A stretch of DNA of 64,000 bases from Pseudazoarcus pumilus (GTDB taxonomy: Bacteria > Pseudomonadota > Gammaproteobacteria > Burkholderiales > Rhodocyclaceae): positions 1,054,001-1,118,000 of the forward strand of contig NZ_CP025682.1 of NCBI RefSeq assembly GCF_002872475.1. The letters are read 5' to 3'. Shown here piece after piece: positions 9,025 through 18,079 of this stretch. The first letter of the stretch is position 1; each line of letters starts with the position of its first letter. The notes beneath the pieces are model-generated. The model made no database searches and was not told the origin of the DNA. It saw only the letters and a list, made by a program, of their open reading frames with translations. A program made the position numbers and the translations under genes.

Positions 9025-9986
9025 CTTTCGCACGCATCGCGGGCACCGGCGGATTCGTGCCGGGTGAGCCGGTCAGCAACCAGGATCTGGTCGAGCGCGG
9101 AATCGACACCTCCGACCAATGGATCGTCGAGCGCACCGGCATCCGCTATCGCCATCTGGCCGAGAAGGGCGCGGCCACCAGCGATCTGGCGCTCGAGGCC
9201 AGCCGCCGTGCGCTGGATGCGGCCGGCGTCGAGGCCAACGATATCGACCTGGTGATCGTTGCGACGTCCACCGCCGACTGCATCTTCCCGAGCACCGCCG
9301 CGCTGCTGCAGGCCAAGCTCGGCATCACCAACGGCTGTGCCGCCTTCGATGTGCAGGCCGTGTGCAGCGGCTTCGTCTACGCGATGAGCATCGCCGAGAA
9401 GTTCATCGCCTCGGGCAGCAACCGCCGCGCGCTGGTGGTGGGCGCCGAGGTGTTTTCGCGCATTCTCGACTGGAACGACCGCGGCACCTGCGTGCTCTTC
9501 GGCGACGGCGCCGGTGCCATCGTGCTCGAGGCTTCCGACGAGCCGGGCGTGCTCGCCTCCGCGCTGCACGCCGACGGCAGTCATTCGCCGATCCTGTGCG
9601 CGCCGGGCACGCTCGCCGCCGGTGGCGTCACCGGCGACCCCTTTCTGCGCATGGACGGACAGGCGGTATTCAAGCTCGCCGTGCGCGTGCTCGGTGAAGT
9701 CGCGCACGAGACCATCGATGCGGCTGACCTCACGCTGGGCGACATCGACTGGCTGATCCCGCACCAGGCCAACATCCGCATCATGCAGTCCACGGCGCGC
9801 CGCCTGAAGCTCGACATGGACAATGTCGTGGTCACTGTCGACCGCCACGGCAACACCTCGGCCGCGTCGATTCCGCTGGCGCTCGACGTCGCCGTGCGCG
9901 ACGGCCGCATCCAGCGCGGTCAGCGCGTGATGCTCGAGGGTGTCGGCGGCGGCTTCACCTGGGGTGCGGTGCTGTTCCGCTTCTGA
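9021..9986 (+). CDS. fabH: Beta-ketoacyl-ACP synthase III (KAS III)
   Basis: Condenses acetyl-CoA with malonyl-ACP to begin type II fatty-acid synthesis. The Cys-His-Asn triad is visible: A-V-C-S-G-F (Cys near 114), P-H-Q-A-N (His near 248) and G-N-T-S-A-A-S (Asn near 278). The [10 protein letters not shown]-terminus is typical. The protein is 321 aa from the ATG at 9021, which overlaps the plsX stop; the open frame extends upstream inside plsX but is not coding there. Confidence 0.97.
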   Translation: MTFARIAGTGGFVPGEPVSNQDLVERGIDTSDQWIVERTGIRYRHLAEKGAATSDLALEASRRALDAAGVEANDIDLVIVATSTADCIFPSTAALLQAKLGITNGCAAFDVQAVCSGFVYAMSIAEKFIASGSNRRALVVGAEVFSRILDWNDRGTCVLFGDGAGAIVLEASDEPGVLASALHADGSHSPILCAPGTLAAGGVTGDPFLRMDGQAVFKLAVRVLGEVAHETIDAADLTLGDIDWLIPHQANIRIMQSTARRLKLDMDNVVVTVDRHGNTSAASIPLALDVAVRDGRIQRGQRVMLEGVGGGFTWGAVLFRF

Positions 9987-10002
9987 AAGAGGTTTCAAGA
10001 CA

Positions 10003-10941
10003 ATGTCCGTAGCACTCGTATTTCCGGGCCAGGGCTCGCAGTCGGTCGGCATGATGGCCGCCTATGGCGACGACGCCGTGATCCGCGATACCTTCGCCGA
10101 AGCCTCCGATGCACTGGGCGAAGACCTGTGGGAGATGGTCGTGCAGGGCCCGGCCGAACGTCTGGCGCTGACCGTAAACACCCAGCCGCTGATGCTCACC
10201 GCCGGAGTGGCGGTGTTCCGCGCCTGGCGCGCGGCTGGCGGGCCGCAGCCGGAAGTGGTCGCCGGCCACAGCCTGGGCGAATACTCCGCGCTGGTCGCGG
10301 CCGGCGCGCTGGCCTTCGCGGACGCCGTGCCGCTGGTGCGCTTTCGCGCCCAGGCCATGCAGGAGGCGGTGCCGGCCGGCGAGGGTGCGATGGCGGCGCT
10401 GCTCGGGCTGGATCCGGCCGTCGTCGACGAAGTCTGTGCCGAGGTCGCGCAGGGCGAGGTCGTGTCGGCAGCGAATCTGAACGCGCCGGGGCAGATCGTC
10501 ATCGCCGGCGCGACCGCGGCCGTCGAGCGCGCCATGGCGCGGGCCAGGGAGCGTGGCGCCAAGCGTGCCGTGCCGCTGCCGGTGAGCGCGCCCTTCCACT
10601 GCGCGCTGATGCGTCCGGCCGCCGAGCGTCTGGCCGAACGTCTCGCTTCGGTCACGATTTCCGAGCCGACGGCCGCCGTCGTCAACAATGTGGACGTCGC
10701 CGTCGAGACCGACCCGGCGCGTATCCGCGATGCGCTGATCCGCCAGGCTTACTCGCCGGTGCGCTGGATCGAGACCGTGCAGGCGATTGCCGCGCGCGGC
10801 GTCTCCCACATCTTCGAATGCGGCCCGGGCAAGGTGCTCGCGGGCATGAGCAAGCGCAGCGCCGGCGACGTGCCGTGCGCGTCGATTCACGATGCGGCCA
10901 GCTTCGCCGAGGCCGTATCGAGCGTAAGGGAAGGACAATGA
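10003..10941 (+). CDS. fabD: Malonyl-CoA:ACP transacylase
   Basis: Moves malonyl groups from CoA to acyl carrier protein. The 312-aa protein begins M-S-V-A-L-V-F-P-G-Q-G-S-Q, the family N-terminus, which fixes the ATG at 10003, preceded by AGAGG. The nucleophile lies in G-H-S-L-G-E (Ser near 90), and the catalytic His in P-F-H-C-A-L-M (near 200). Its stop overlaps the fabG start (ATGA). Confidence 0.97.
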   Translation: MSVALVFPGQGSQSVGMMAAYGDDAVIRDTFAEASDALGEDLWEMVVQGPAERLALTVNTQPLMLTAGVAVFRAWRAAGGPQPEVVAGHSLGEYSALVAAGALAFADAVPLVRFRAQAMQEAVPAGEGAMAALLGLDPAVVDEVCAEVAQGEVVSAANLNAPGQIVIAGATAAVERAMARARERGAKRAVPLPVSAPFHCALMRPAAERLAERLASVTISEPTAAVVNNVDVAVETDPARIRDALIRQAYSPVRWIETVQAIAARGVSHIFECGPGKVLAGMSKRSAGDVPCASIHDAASFAEAVSSVREGQ

Positions 10942-11687
10942 GCAAGCCACTCGACGGACAGGTTGCGCTGGTCACCGGCGCCTCGCGCGGCATCGGCCGC
11001 GCCATCGCGCTGGAACTGGGTGCGCTGGGCGCGACCGTGGTCGGCACGGCGACCTCCCAAGGCGGTGCGGAGGACATCGGCAAGGGTCTGTCCGAGGCCG
11101 GCGCAAGCGGCGCAGGACGTGTGCTCAATGTCACCGACGCGTCCGCCTGCGAGGCGCTGGTCGGCGCGATCGAGAAGGAATTCGGGGCGATCACCATCCT
11201 CGTCAACAATGCCGGCATCACGCGCGACAATCTCGCGATGCGCATGAAGGACGAGGAATGGGATGACGTGGTGCAGACCAATCTGACCTCGGTGTACCGC
11301 ATGTCGAGGCTCGTCATGCGCGGCATGATGAAGGCGCGCAGCGGGCGCATCGTCAACATCACCTCGGTGGTCGGCAGCGCCGGCAATCCGGGGCAGGCCA
11401 ACTATGCCGCGGCCAAGGCCGGCGTGGCCGGCATGAGTCGCGCGCTGGCGCGCGAACTGGGCAGCCGCGGGGTCACCGTCAACTGCGTCGCGCCGGGCTT
11501 CATCGACACCGACATGACGCGCGCGCTGCCCGATACCGCGCGCGAGTCGCTGCTCGGCCAGATCGCCCTGGGGCGTCTGGGGCGACCCGAGGAAGTGGCT
11601 GCCGCCGTGGCCTTTCTCGCCTCGCCGGCAGCCAGTTACATCACCGGAACCACGCTGCACGTCAACGGCGGCATGTACATGGCGTGA
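10938..11687 (+). CDS. fabG: 3-oxoacyl-ACP reductase
   Basis: NADPH-dependent short-chain dehydrogenase that reduces 3-ketoacyl-ACP. It has the nucleotide-binding T-G-A-S-R-G-I-G (about 14-21), N-N-A-G-I-T-R-D, the catalytic Ser in N-I-T-S-V-V-G, and Y-A-A-A-K (Tyr near 156, Lys near 160). The length of 249 aa is standard. It is translationally coupled to fabD. Confidence 0.97.
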   Translation: MSKPLDGQVALVTGASRGIGRAIALELGALGATVVGTATSQGGAEDIGKGLSEAGASGAGRVLNVTDASACEALVGAIEKEFGAITILVNNAGITRDNLAMRMKDEEWDDVVQTNLTSVYRMSRLVMRGMMKARSGRIVNITSVVGSAGNPGQANYAAAKAGVAGMSRALARELGSRGVTVNCVAPGFIDTDMTRALPDTARESLLGQIALGRLGRPEEVAAAVAFLASPAASYITGTTLHVNGGMYMA

Positions 11688-11765
11688 GCGTGCGGCGTTT
11701 TTGGTAGAATGTCGCCGTTTTGCGTCCAAACAACATATCCATACGTTCAGGGAAGGAGTGTCTCC

Positions 11766-12005
11766 ATGGAGAACATCGAACAGCGCGTCAAGAAGATCGT
11801 TGCCGAGCAGCTTGGCGTCAACGAGTCGGAGATCAAGAATGAGTCCTCGTTTGTGGACGATCTCGGCGCGGATTCGCTCGACACGGTCGAGCTGGTGATG
11901 GCCCTCGAAGAGGAATTCGAGTGCGAGATTCCGGACGAGGAAGCCGAGAAGATCACCAACGTCCAGCAGGCGATTGACTACGTCAACGCGCATCTGAAGA
12001 AGTAA
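11766..12005 (+). CDS. acpP: Acyl carrier protein
   Basis: Acidic 79-aa protein carrying the phosphopantetheine attachment site D-S-L (Ser37 in D-L-G-A-D-S-L-D-T). It is the central carrier for fatty-acid synthesis and a substrate of acpS elsewhere in this window. A strong GGAAGGAG ribosome-binding site precedes the ATG. The 78-bp gap from fabG contains a TAGAAT -10-like sequence at 11705-11710 without a clear -35, so a dedicated promoter, as in E. coli, is possible but unproven. Confidence 0.98.
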   Translation: MENIEQRVKKIVAEQLGVNESEIKNESSFVDDLGADSLDTVELVMALEEEFECEIPDEEAEKITNVQQAIDYVNAHLKK

Positions 12006-12024
12006 TCCCCTCCCGGAGCGAACA

Positions 12025-13260
12025 TTGACCCGTCGCAGAGTAGTCGTGACCGGCCTGGGGGCCATCTCCCCGGTCGGCAATACGGTTCCGCAAGCCTGGG
12101 ATAATCTCGTCAACGGCCGTTCCGGGCTTTCCGGGATCACGCGCTTCGATGCGTCCGCGTTTCCGGTGCGCATCGCCGGCGAGGTCAAGGGCTTCGACGT
12201 CTCCGAGTACCTGTCGGCCAAGGAAGCCCGCCGCATGGATGTCTTCATCCATTACGGGCTTGCCGCGGGCCTGCAGGCCTTCCGTGACGCAGGGCTGGAA
12301 GTCACCGATGCCAACGCCGACCGTGTCGGCGTGAACATCGGCTCGGGCATCGGCGGCCTGCCGATGATCGAGGACACGCACAACGACTTCCTCGCTGCCG
12401 GACACCGCAAGATTTCCCCGTTCTTCATTCCGGGCACGATCATCAACATGATCTCGGGCCATCTGTCGATCATGCTCGGCCTGCGAGGGCCGAACATCTC
12501 GGTGGTGACGGCTTGCACCACGGGCCTGCACGCCATCGGCCTGTCGGCGCGCATGATCGAGTATGGCGACGCCGACGTGATGGTGTGCGGCGGGGCTGAG
12601 TCGACCGTGACGCCGCTGGCCATCGGCGGCTTCGCCTCGGCCAAGGCGCTGTCGACGCGCAACGACGATCCGGCCACGGCGAGCCGTCCGTGGGACAAGG
12701 ACCGCGACGGTTTCGTCCTCGGCGAAGGGGCGGGCGTACTGGTGATCGAGGAGTACGAGCACGCCAGGGCGCGCGGTGCGAAGATCTACGCTGAACTGGC
12801 CGGTTTCGGCATGAGTGGCGACGCCTATCACATGACGGCGCCGGACACCGACGGGCCGCGCCGCAGCATGGTCAACGCCATGAAGAACGCCGGCGTGAAC
12901 CCGGACGAGGTCCAGTACCTGAACGCTCACGGCACGTCCACGCCGCTGGGCGACAAGAATGAAACCGAGGCCGTCAAAATGGCGCTGGGAGTCGACGTGG
13001 CCAAGGGGCTGGTGGTCAACTCCACCAAGTCCATGACCGGTCACCTGCTCGGCGGCGCGGGCGGTCTGGAATCGGTGTTCACGGTGCTCGCGGTGCACAA
13101 CCAGGTCTCGCCGCCGACCATCAACATCTTCGAGCAGGATCCGGACTGCGATCTGGACTACTGCGCGAATACCGCGCGCGACATGAAGATCGACGTCGCG
13201 CTGAAGAACAACTTCGGTTTCGGCGGCACCAACGGCACGCTGGTGTTCCGCCGCCTCTGA
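12025..13260 (+). CDS. fabF: Beta-ketoacyl-ACP synthase II
   Basis: Elongating condensing enzyme of type II fatty-acid synthesis. The Cys-His-His triad is T-A-C-T-T-G (Cys near 163), A-H-G-T-S-T-P (near 302) and T-G-H-L-L-G-G-A-G (near 338). The glycine-rich end N-N-F-G-F-G-G-T-N-G is intact. The 411-aa frame begins at a TTG codon (12025) with CGGAGCG upstream; no ATG fits the conserved R-R-R-V-V-V-T-G-L-G N-terminus. It follows acpP by 19 bp. Confidence 0.97.
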   Translation: MTRRRVVVTGLGAISPVGNTVPQAWDNLVNGRSGLSGITRFDASAFPVRIAGEVKGFDVSEYLSAKEARRMDVFIHYGLAAGLQAFRDAGLEVTDANADRVGVNIGSGIGGLPMIEDTHNDFLAAGHRKISPFFIPGTIINMISGHLSIMLGLRGPNISVVTACTTGLHAIGLSARMIEYGDADVMVCGGAESTVTPLAIGGFASAKALSTRNDDPATASRPWDKDRDGFVLGEGAGVLVIEEYEHARARGAKIYAELAGFGMSGDAYHMTAPDTDGPRRSMVNAMKNAGVNPDEVQYLNAHGTSTPLGDKNETEAVKMALGVDVAKGLVVNSTKSMTGHLLGGAGGLESVFTVLAVHNQVSPPTINIFEQDPDCDLDYCANTARDMKIDVALKNNFGFGGTNGTLVFRRL

Positions 13261-13276
13261 GTCCGGGCGGCCCGCG

Positions 13277-13720
13277 ATGCGGTATCCGCGGGCGCTCGAT
13301 GCATCCCCCTCGTTTCGTTTTGTCTGGCTGATCGCCGCGATCCATCTGGTCGCGGCGCTTTCGCTCATCTACCTGTGGCGACAGCCGCTGTGGCTGGCCG
13401 CAGGCATGCTCGCGCTCGTCGTCTTGTTGTCAGCCTCGCTGTTCCACTGGCGTCGGCGCCGCGGCGAGACCTGGGTGCTGGGCGATGACGGTGTGCTCAT
13501 CGTGCGTCGCGCCGGTATCGAGCGTGAGGCCCGGCTTGCCGGTCCGGCGACCGACTTCGGATGGGCCGTGTGGGTGGTGCTGCGCGAACAGGATCGACGC
13601 CTGCGCAGCGCGCGCATGCTGCTGCGCGCGGACTTCGTTGCCGAGGATTGGCGTGCGCTGGGACTGTGGCTGCGCCACAAGGCGCGCGCGACCGACGACG
13701 CGCCGCTCAGCGCGGCCTGA
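13277..13720 (+). CDS. YgfX/CptA-like membrane protein
   Basis: Protein of 147 aa with two adjacent hydrophobic segments (about 15-32 and 37-56), a basic R-R-R-R turn and a soluble C-terminal domain with W-V-L-G-D-D-G. This layout fits the YgfX family, once proposed as toxin CptA acting on cytoskeletal proteins in E. coli. The family call rests on architecture and on its place between fabF and nadB, recalled from other betaproteobacteria. The 3' end overlaps the convergent nadB end by 14 bp. No SdhE-like partner is adjacent. Confidence 0.6.
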   Translation: MRYPRALDASPSFRFVWLIAAIHLVAALSLIYLWRQPLWLAAGMLALVVLLSASLFHWRRRRGETWVLGDDGVLIVRRAGIEREARLAGPATDFGWAVWVVLREQDRRLRSARMLLRADFVAEDWRALGLWLRHKARATDDAPLSAA

Positions 13721-15284
13721 GGATGGTCGGGCGGGCGCGCGGCAGAGTGTCGGGATAGTCGCGCGAGTAGTGCAGGCCGCGGCTCTCGCGGCGACGCAGC
13801 GCGCAGCGCACGATGAGGTCCGCGGTCACGACCAGGTTGCGCAACTCGATCAGGTCGTTGCCGACGCGGAAGTTCGAGTAGTAATCGTGGATTTCGCGTG
13901 AGAGCAGGCGGATGCGGTGCTGGGCGCGCTGCAGGCGCTTGGTGGTGCGCACGATGCCGACGTAGTCCCACATGAAGCGGCGCAGCTCGTCCCAGTTGTG
14001 CGAGATGACGACTTCTTCGTCGGCGTCGGTGACACGGCTCTCGTCCCAGACCGGCAGTGGGCCGGGTGCCGCACGCCGGCTTGCGAGGATGTCGCGCGCG
14101 GCCGCCTCGGCGAACACCACGCATTCGAGCAAGGAGTTGCTGGCCAGCCGGTTGGCGCCGTGCAGACCCGTGTAGGCGCTCTCGCCGATGCAGTACAGGC
14201 CGGGCAGGTCGGTACGCGCGGTCAGATCCGTGACCACGCCGCCGCAGGTGTAGTGTGCGGCGGGGACCACCGGAATCGGTTCCTTCGAGAGGTCGATGCC
14301 CAGCTCCAGGCAGCGCGCCAGGATGTTGGGAAAGTGCTCGTGCAGCCAGTCCGCACTCTTGTGCGAGATGTCCAGATAGACGCAGTCCAGACCGCGTTTC
14401 TTCATCTCGAAGTCGATCGCGCGCGCGACCACGTCGCGCGGGGCGAGCTCGGCGCGCTCGTCGTGGGCAGGCATGAAGCGCGTGCCGTCGGACAGGCGCA
14501 GGATGCCGCCTTCCCCGCGTACCGCCTCGGTGATCAGGAAGGACTTGGCGCGCGGGTGGTACAGGCAGGTGGGGTGGAACTGCACGAATTCCATGTTGCC
14601 CACGCGGCAGCCGGCGCGCCAGGCCATCGCGATGCCGTCGCCGGTCGCCACGTCCGGGTTGGTGGTGTACAGATAGACCTTGCCCGCGCCGCCGGTGGCG
14701 AGCACGGTGTTGCGCGCGCCGATGGTCACGACGTGGCCACTGTCGATGTCGAGTACGTAGGCACCCAGGCAGCCGCGTTCGCGGTGGCCGAGCTTGGTCG
14801 CCGTGACCAGATCGAGCGCGATGTGGCGCTCGAACACGTCGATGTCCGGGTGTTCGCGTACCAGGTCGGTGAGCGTGCGCTGCACGGCCGCGCCGGTGGC
14901 GTCCGCGGCGTGGATGATGCGCCGGTGCGAATGCCCCCCTTCGCGGGTGAGGTGATAGCCGGTCGGTGAACTATCTTCGCGCGTGAAGGGAACCCCGCGG
15001 TCGATCAGCCACTCGATTGCTTGTCGGCCGCGTTCGACGACATGGCGCGTGGCCTGTTCGTTGCACAGCCCGGCGCCGGCAACGAAGGTGTCGCGGATGT
15101 GGTCCTCGATGCTGTCGGTGGCGTCGAGCACGGCGGCGATGCCGCCCTGGGCCCAGGCGCTGGCGCTGTCGTCGAGCGTGCGCTTGGTCACCAGCGCCAC
15201 GCGCATGTGGTCGGCAAGACGCAGTGCGAGCGACTGACCTGCCGCCCCGCTGCCGAGGATGAGAACGTCGTAGGTCTTGATCAC
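13707..15284 (-). CDS. nadB: L-aspartate oxidase
   Basis: FAD enzyme that oxidises L-aspartate to iminoaspartate, first step of de novo NAD synthesis. Visible features are the N-terminal dinucleotide-binding [16 protein letters not shown], the substrate segment [17 protein letters not shown] and [16 protein letters not shown] chose the GTG at 15284 (525 aa), giving the short [12 protein letters not shown]-terminus with an AG-rich site before it; an ATG at 15317 is the alternative. It is divergent from rpoE. nadA and nadC are not in the window. Confidence 0.95.
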   Translation of the reverse strand: MIKTYDVLILGSGAAGQSLALRLADHMRVALVTKRTLDDSASAWAQGGIAAVLDATDSIEDHIRDTFVAGAGLCNEQATRHVVERGRQAIEWLIDRGVPFTREDSSPTGYHLTREGGHSHRRIIHAADATGAAVQRTLTDLVREHPDIDVFERHIALDLVTATKLGHRERGCLGAYVLDIDSGHVVTIGARNTVLATGGAGKVYLYTTNPDVATGDGIAMAWRAGCRVGNMEFVQFHPTCLYHPRAKSFLITEAVRGEGGILRLSDGTRFMPAHDERAELAPRDVVARAIDFEMKKRGLDCVYLDISHKSADWLHEHFPNILARCLELGIDLSKEPIPVVPAAHYTCGGVVTDLTARTDLPGLYCIGESAYTGLHGANRLASNSLLECVVFAEAAARDILASRRAAPGPLPVWDESRVTDADEEVVISHNWDELRRFMWDYVGIVRTTKRLQRAQHRIRLLSREIHDYYSNFRVGNDLIELRNLVVTADLIVRCALRRRESRGLHYSRDYPDTLPRARPTILRPR

Positions 15285-15426
15285 AGGGGACTTCTGCAAG
15301 ATGACTGAGTTCAGCATATCACGCCATGATCTGCTCCTGACGGGCACCCTCACACGCCCGCGGACAAGACCACGATCGCGTATGAACTATTCCCCTCCGG
15401 TCCGGTCTGTGCCGGAAGACCCGGCT

Positions 15427-15454
15427 TTGCCGCCGGCCGCCGCGTCGCTATACT
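15427..15454 (+). promoter_or_regulatory. Sigma70-type promoter of the rpoE operon
   Basis: TTGCCG (15427-15432), a 16-bp spacer and TATACT (15449-15454), about 38 bp before the rpoE ATG. This is one of the best promoter matches in the window. I did not find a convincing GGAACTT/TCTGA-type sigmaE site in the gap, so autoregulation is not visible. Confidence 0.65.
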
Positions 15455-15492
15455 CCGTGGGTTTTGGCTCCCAAACGAACGACGGCCCACGC

Positions 15493-16092
15493 ATGAGCGA
15501 CCGCGAACTGGATCAGGTGCTTGTCGAACGCGTGCAGCGTGGCGACAAACAGGCCTTCGGCCTGCTGGTATCGAAATACCAGCGCAAGCTGCATCGCCTG
15601 CTCTCACGCCTGATCCGCGATCCGGCTGAGGTCGAGGATGTTGCGCAGGAGACGTTCATCAAGGCGTATCGCGCGCTCGGTTCGTTTCGCGGAGAGAGCG
15701 CCTTCTACACCTGGCTGTACCGGATCGGCGTCAACACGGCGAAGAACTACCTCGTCTCGCAGCGAAGACGTGCTCCGACCTCGACGAGCTTCGATTCGAC
15801 GGACGCGGAGACCTTCGATGAAGGCGAGCAGTTGCGGGACATCAACACGCCCGAGCGACTGATGATGACGCGGCAGATCGGCGATACCGTCGACGAGGCG
15901 ATGGCCGATCTGCCCGAGGAACTGAGAACGGCGATCATGCTGCGCGAACTCGAGGGACTGAGTTACGAGGAGATCGCCGGGATCATGGACTGCCCGATCG
16001 GGACGGTGCGCTCGCGAATCTTTCGTGCGCGCGAGGCGATTGCCGAAAGGCTGCGCCCCCTGCTCGACACGGCTCCGGACAAACGTTGGTAG
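15493..16092 (+). CDS. rpoE: RNA polymerase sigma factor RpoE (AlgU-type ECF)
   Basis: Extracytoplasmic-function sigma factor of 199 aa. Region 2 includes D-P-A-E-V-E-D-V-A-Q-E-T-F and A-F-Y-T-W-L-Y-R-I; region 4 is a helix-turn-helix around G-L-S-Y-E-E-I-A and G-T-V-R-S-R-I-F-R-A-R. The ATG at 15493 gives the standard N-terminus M-S-D-R-E-L-D; the frame is open further upstream but lies over the promoter. It heads rseA-rseB-rseC-mucD, the envelope-stress operon, and is expected to be held at the membrane by RseA. Confidence 0.96.
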   Translation: MSDRELDQVLVERVQRGDKQAFGLLVSKYQRKLHRLLSRLIRDPAEVEDVAQETFIKAYRALGSFRGESAFYTWLYRIGVNTAKNYLVSQRRRAPTSTSFDSTDAETFDEGEQLRDINTPERLMMTRQIGDTVDEAMADLPEELRTAIMLRELEGLSYEEIAGIMDCPIGTVRSRIFRAREAIAERLRPLLDTAPDKRW

Positions 16093-16104
16093 GTGGTGGT
16101 GCTC

Positions 16105-16656
16105 ATGAAGGAAAAACTTTCAGAATTCGTCGACGGCGAGCTCGATGCGCAAGCGTGTGATCCGCTGGTCGAAGCGCTGCGCAGTGCGCCCGACATGCGT
16201 CGGCGCTGGGACGCGTATTGTCTGATCGGCGACGCCTTGCGCGGCGATCGCGTGGGCGCCGCGGATTTCGTTTCGCGCGTGATGAACGAGATCGATGACG
16301 AACCCACGCTGATGGTGCCGGCTGCCGCCCGGGCAGTGCGGCAGCGCTCGGCCTGGGGGCGATCGCTGATGCCAATCGCCGCTTCGGTGATGGGTGTGGC
16401 GGCGGTGGGCATCGTCGCGCTGACGATGTTCCCGTCATCCCCCGATCCGCTCGTCCAGGCGCCGGGCGTGCTCGCAGCCGAGTCCGCGCCTGCGCGCGTG
16501 GCCGCAGCCGGGGCGTCCACACAGAACGTGTCGGCGCTGGCGAGCGATCCGAGCCGTGAGTACATGTTCGTGCATCAGGCCATGAGCGGCGGGCCGATCC
16601 CGGGCGTGGTCCATTACGTGCGCACCGTCTCCGACGCGCACGGAGAGCAGCGCTGA
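16105..16656 (+). CDS. rseA: Sigma-E anti-sigma factor RseA
   Basis: Protein of 183 aa with an N-terminal cytoplasmic sigma-binding domain (K-E-K-L-S-E-F-V-D-G-E-L and R-R-R-W-D-A-Y-C-L-I-G-D-A-L-R), one membrane segment (about 89-109) and a periplasmic tail that RseB should bind. I chose the ATG at 16105, where the anti-sigma domain begins; the frame also opens four codons earlier at 16093. Regulated proteolysis in the periplasm and membrane releases RpoE in relatives. Its stop overlaps rseB. Confidence 0.92.
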   Translation: MKEKLSEFVDGELDAQACDPLVEALRSAPDMRRRWDAYCLIGDALRGDRVGAADFVSRVMNEIDDEPTLMVPAAARAVRQRSAWGRSLMPIAASVMGVAAVGIVALTMFPSSPDPLVQAPGVLAAESAPARVAAAGASTQNVSALASDPSREYMFVHQAMSGGPIPGVVHYVRTVSDAHGEQR

Positions 16657-17618
16657 TGAGGCGTTTGGCCGCAGCGCTCGTCTCGCTGGCGATCGGCTGC
16701 CAGCCGATCATCGCCGCGGCGGCGGCCGATCCGCTGTCCTGGCTGTCGCGCATCGCATCGGCCGCGCAGGAACTGAACTACTCGGGGATCTTCATCTACC
16801 AGTCGGGACGGATCAGCGAGACCTCGCGCATCACCCACGTGGTCGAGGGCGCGGTCGAGCATGAGCGCCTCGAGGTGCTCGACGGCAGCCCGCGCAAGGT
16901 CATCCGCCGCGACGGCGAGGTGTGGTGCGTGCTGCCCGACCGCAAGACCGTGATCACCGACCGCTCCACCGGTCAGCGCTCGTTTCCCGCGCGTCTGCCC
17001 ACGGAGCTCGCGCGCATCGCCGAGAACTACGAGGTGCGCAAGGAGAAGGTCACGCGCGTGGCCGGCTTCGATGCCCAGCTGATCGTGCTCGAACCGCGCG
17101 ACGACCTGCGTTACGGTCACATGCTGTGGGCCGACATCGACTCCGGCCTGCTGCTCAAGGCGCGCATGGTCGGTGACGACGGCGAGACCGTCGAGCAATT
17201 CATGTTCAGCGACGTGCGCATCGGCGACGGCGTGGTCTTCGGCGACACGGCCAAACCCGATTTTCTGGCCGATGGCTGGAACGTCGTCTCCGCGCAGGGC
17301 GCCTCGGTGGCGGTGCGCGACAGCGGCTGGCGTCTGGCCACACCGCTGCCGGGCTATGAACTGCAGTCCATCGTGCGCCGCCCCCTCGGTCGCGATGAGC
17401 GCGACGTGCTGCACATGGTCTACGGCGACGGGCTGGCGTCGATCTCGGTGTTCATCGAGCCGCTCGAAGCGGCTGGCGAGGTTGGTCTTGGACCGCTTGC
17501 GAGCGGGGCGATCAACATCTATCGGCGCTCGGCCGACGGTCATCTGCTGACCGCGCTGGGTGAGGTGCCGGCACGCGCCCTCAAGCGACTGGGCGACGCC
17601 ATGGAGCGTGCCCGATGA
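16656..17618 (+). CDS. rseB: Periplasmic sigma-E regulator RseB (MucB)
   Basis: Periplasmic protein of 320 aa that protects RseA from DegS-type cleavage and senses mislocalised lipoproteins or LPS. A signal peptide covers about residues 1-24 (A-A-A-A-A-D cleavage region). The N-terminal LolA-like lipid-binding domain contains L-N-Y-S-G-I-F-I-Y-Q-S-G and W-L-S-R-I-A; the C-terminal RseA-binding domain contains Y-G-D-G-L-A-S-I-S-V-F-I-E. The ATG overlaps the rseA TGA. Confidence 0.93.
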   Translation: MRRLAAALVSLAIGCQPIIAAAAADPLSWLSRIASAAQELNYSGIFIYQSGRISETSRITHVVEGAVEHERLEVLDGSPRKVIRRDGEVWCVLPDRKTVITDRSTGQRSFPARLPTELARIAENYEVRKEKVTRVAGFDAQLIVLEPRDDLRYGHMLWADIDSGLLLKARMVGDDGETVEQFMFSDVRIGDGVVFGDTAKPDFLADGWNVVSAQGASVAVRDSGWRLATPLPGYELQSIVRRPLGRDERDVLHMVYGDGLASISVFIEPLEAAGEVGLGPLASGAINIYRRSADGHLLTALGEVPARALKRLGDAMERAR

Positions 17619-18079
17619 TCGAGGCGCGCGCGCGCGTTCTGGCGGCCGCGGACGGTCGTGCGCGCGTGCGCGTGATCGACCGTGAAGAGGGCTGTGGTCG
17701 CTGCGACGAGCCGGGTGGCTGCCGATCGGTCAAGCTCGCCTATGCGATCCGCCCGGCGCGAAGTGAATTCGACGTGCCCGACGAAATCGGCGTCGCCGCC
17801 GGCGACGAGGTCGTGTTGCGCATGGCCGACGGTTCGGCCCTGCGCGGCGCGCTCGCCGGATACGGTCTGGGTGCGGTGCTGATGCTCGCCGGCGCGATGG
17901 CTGGCCTCGCGATCGGCGGCGGCGATGGCGCGGCGGTCGTGGGTGCGGTGGCCGGCCTGGCGCTGGCCTTTGTCCTCAATCGCGTGCTGCATCGTAGCCG
18001 TCGCTGGCGTGGCCGTCTGCACGTCGAGATGCTGCCTGCCGGCACGCTGCGTGTTCACGACCTTCCGGAATCGCGATGA
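17615..18079 (+). CDS. rseC: SoxR-reducing/RseC family protein
   Basis: Inner-membrane protein of 154 aa. An N-terminal cysteine cluster (C27, C30, C36 in G-C-G-R-C-x5-C) is followed by two hydrophobic segments (about 82-100 and 106-122) and a short basic tail, the RseC/RnfE-associated layout. In E. coli it modulates sigmaE and takes part in SoxR reduction. It overlaps rseB and mucD by 4 bp each, so five genes here are translationally linked. Confidence 0.9.
   Translation: MIEARARVLAAADGRARVRVIDREEGCGRCDEPGGCRSVKLAYAIRPARSEFDVPDEIGVAAGDEVVLRMADGSALRGALAGYGLGAVLMLAGAMAGLAIGGGDGAAVVGAVAGLALAFVLNRVLHRSRRWRGRLHVEMLPAGTLRVHDLPESR

Noticed and set aside
6169-9033. A 954-codon minus-strand open frame across several genes.
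   Set aside because: It overlaps maf, yceD, rpmF and plsX in the wrong frame and contains no recognisable domain.
15361-15492. A sigmaE autoregulatory promoter before rpoE.
   Set aside because: I could not find a GGAACTT-type -35 with a TCTGA-type -10 at the right spacing; the TTGCCG/TATACT pair is the better promoter.
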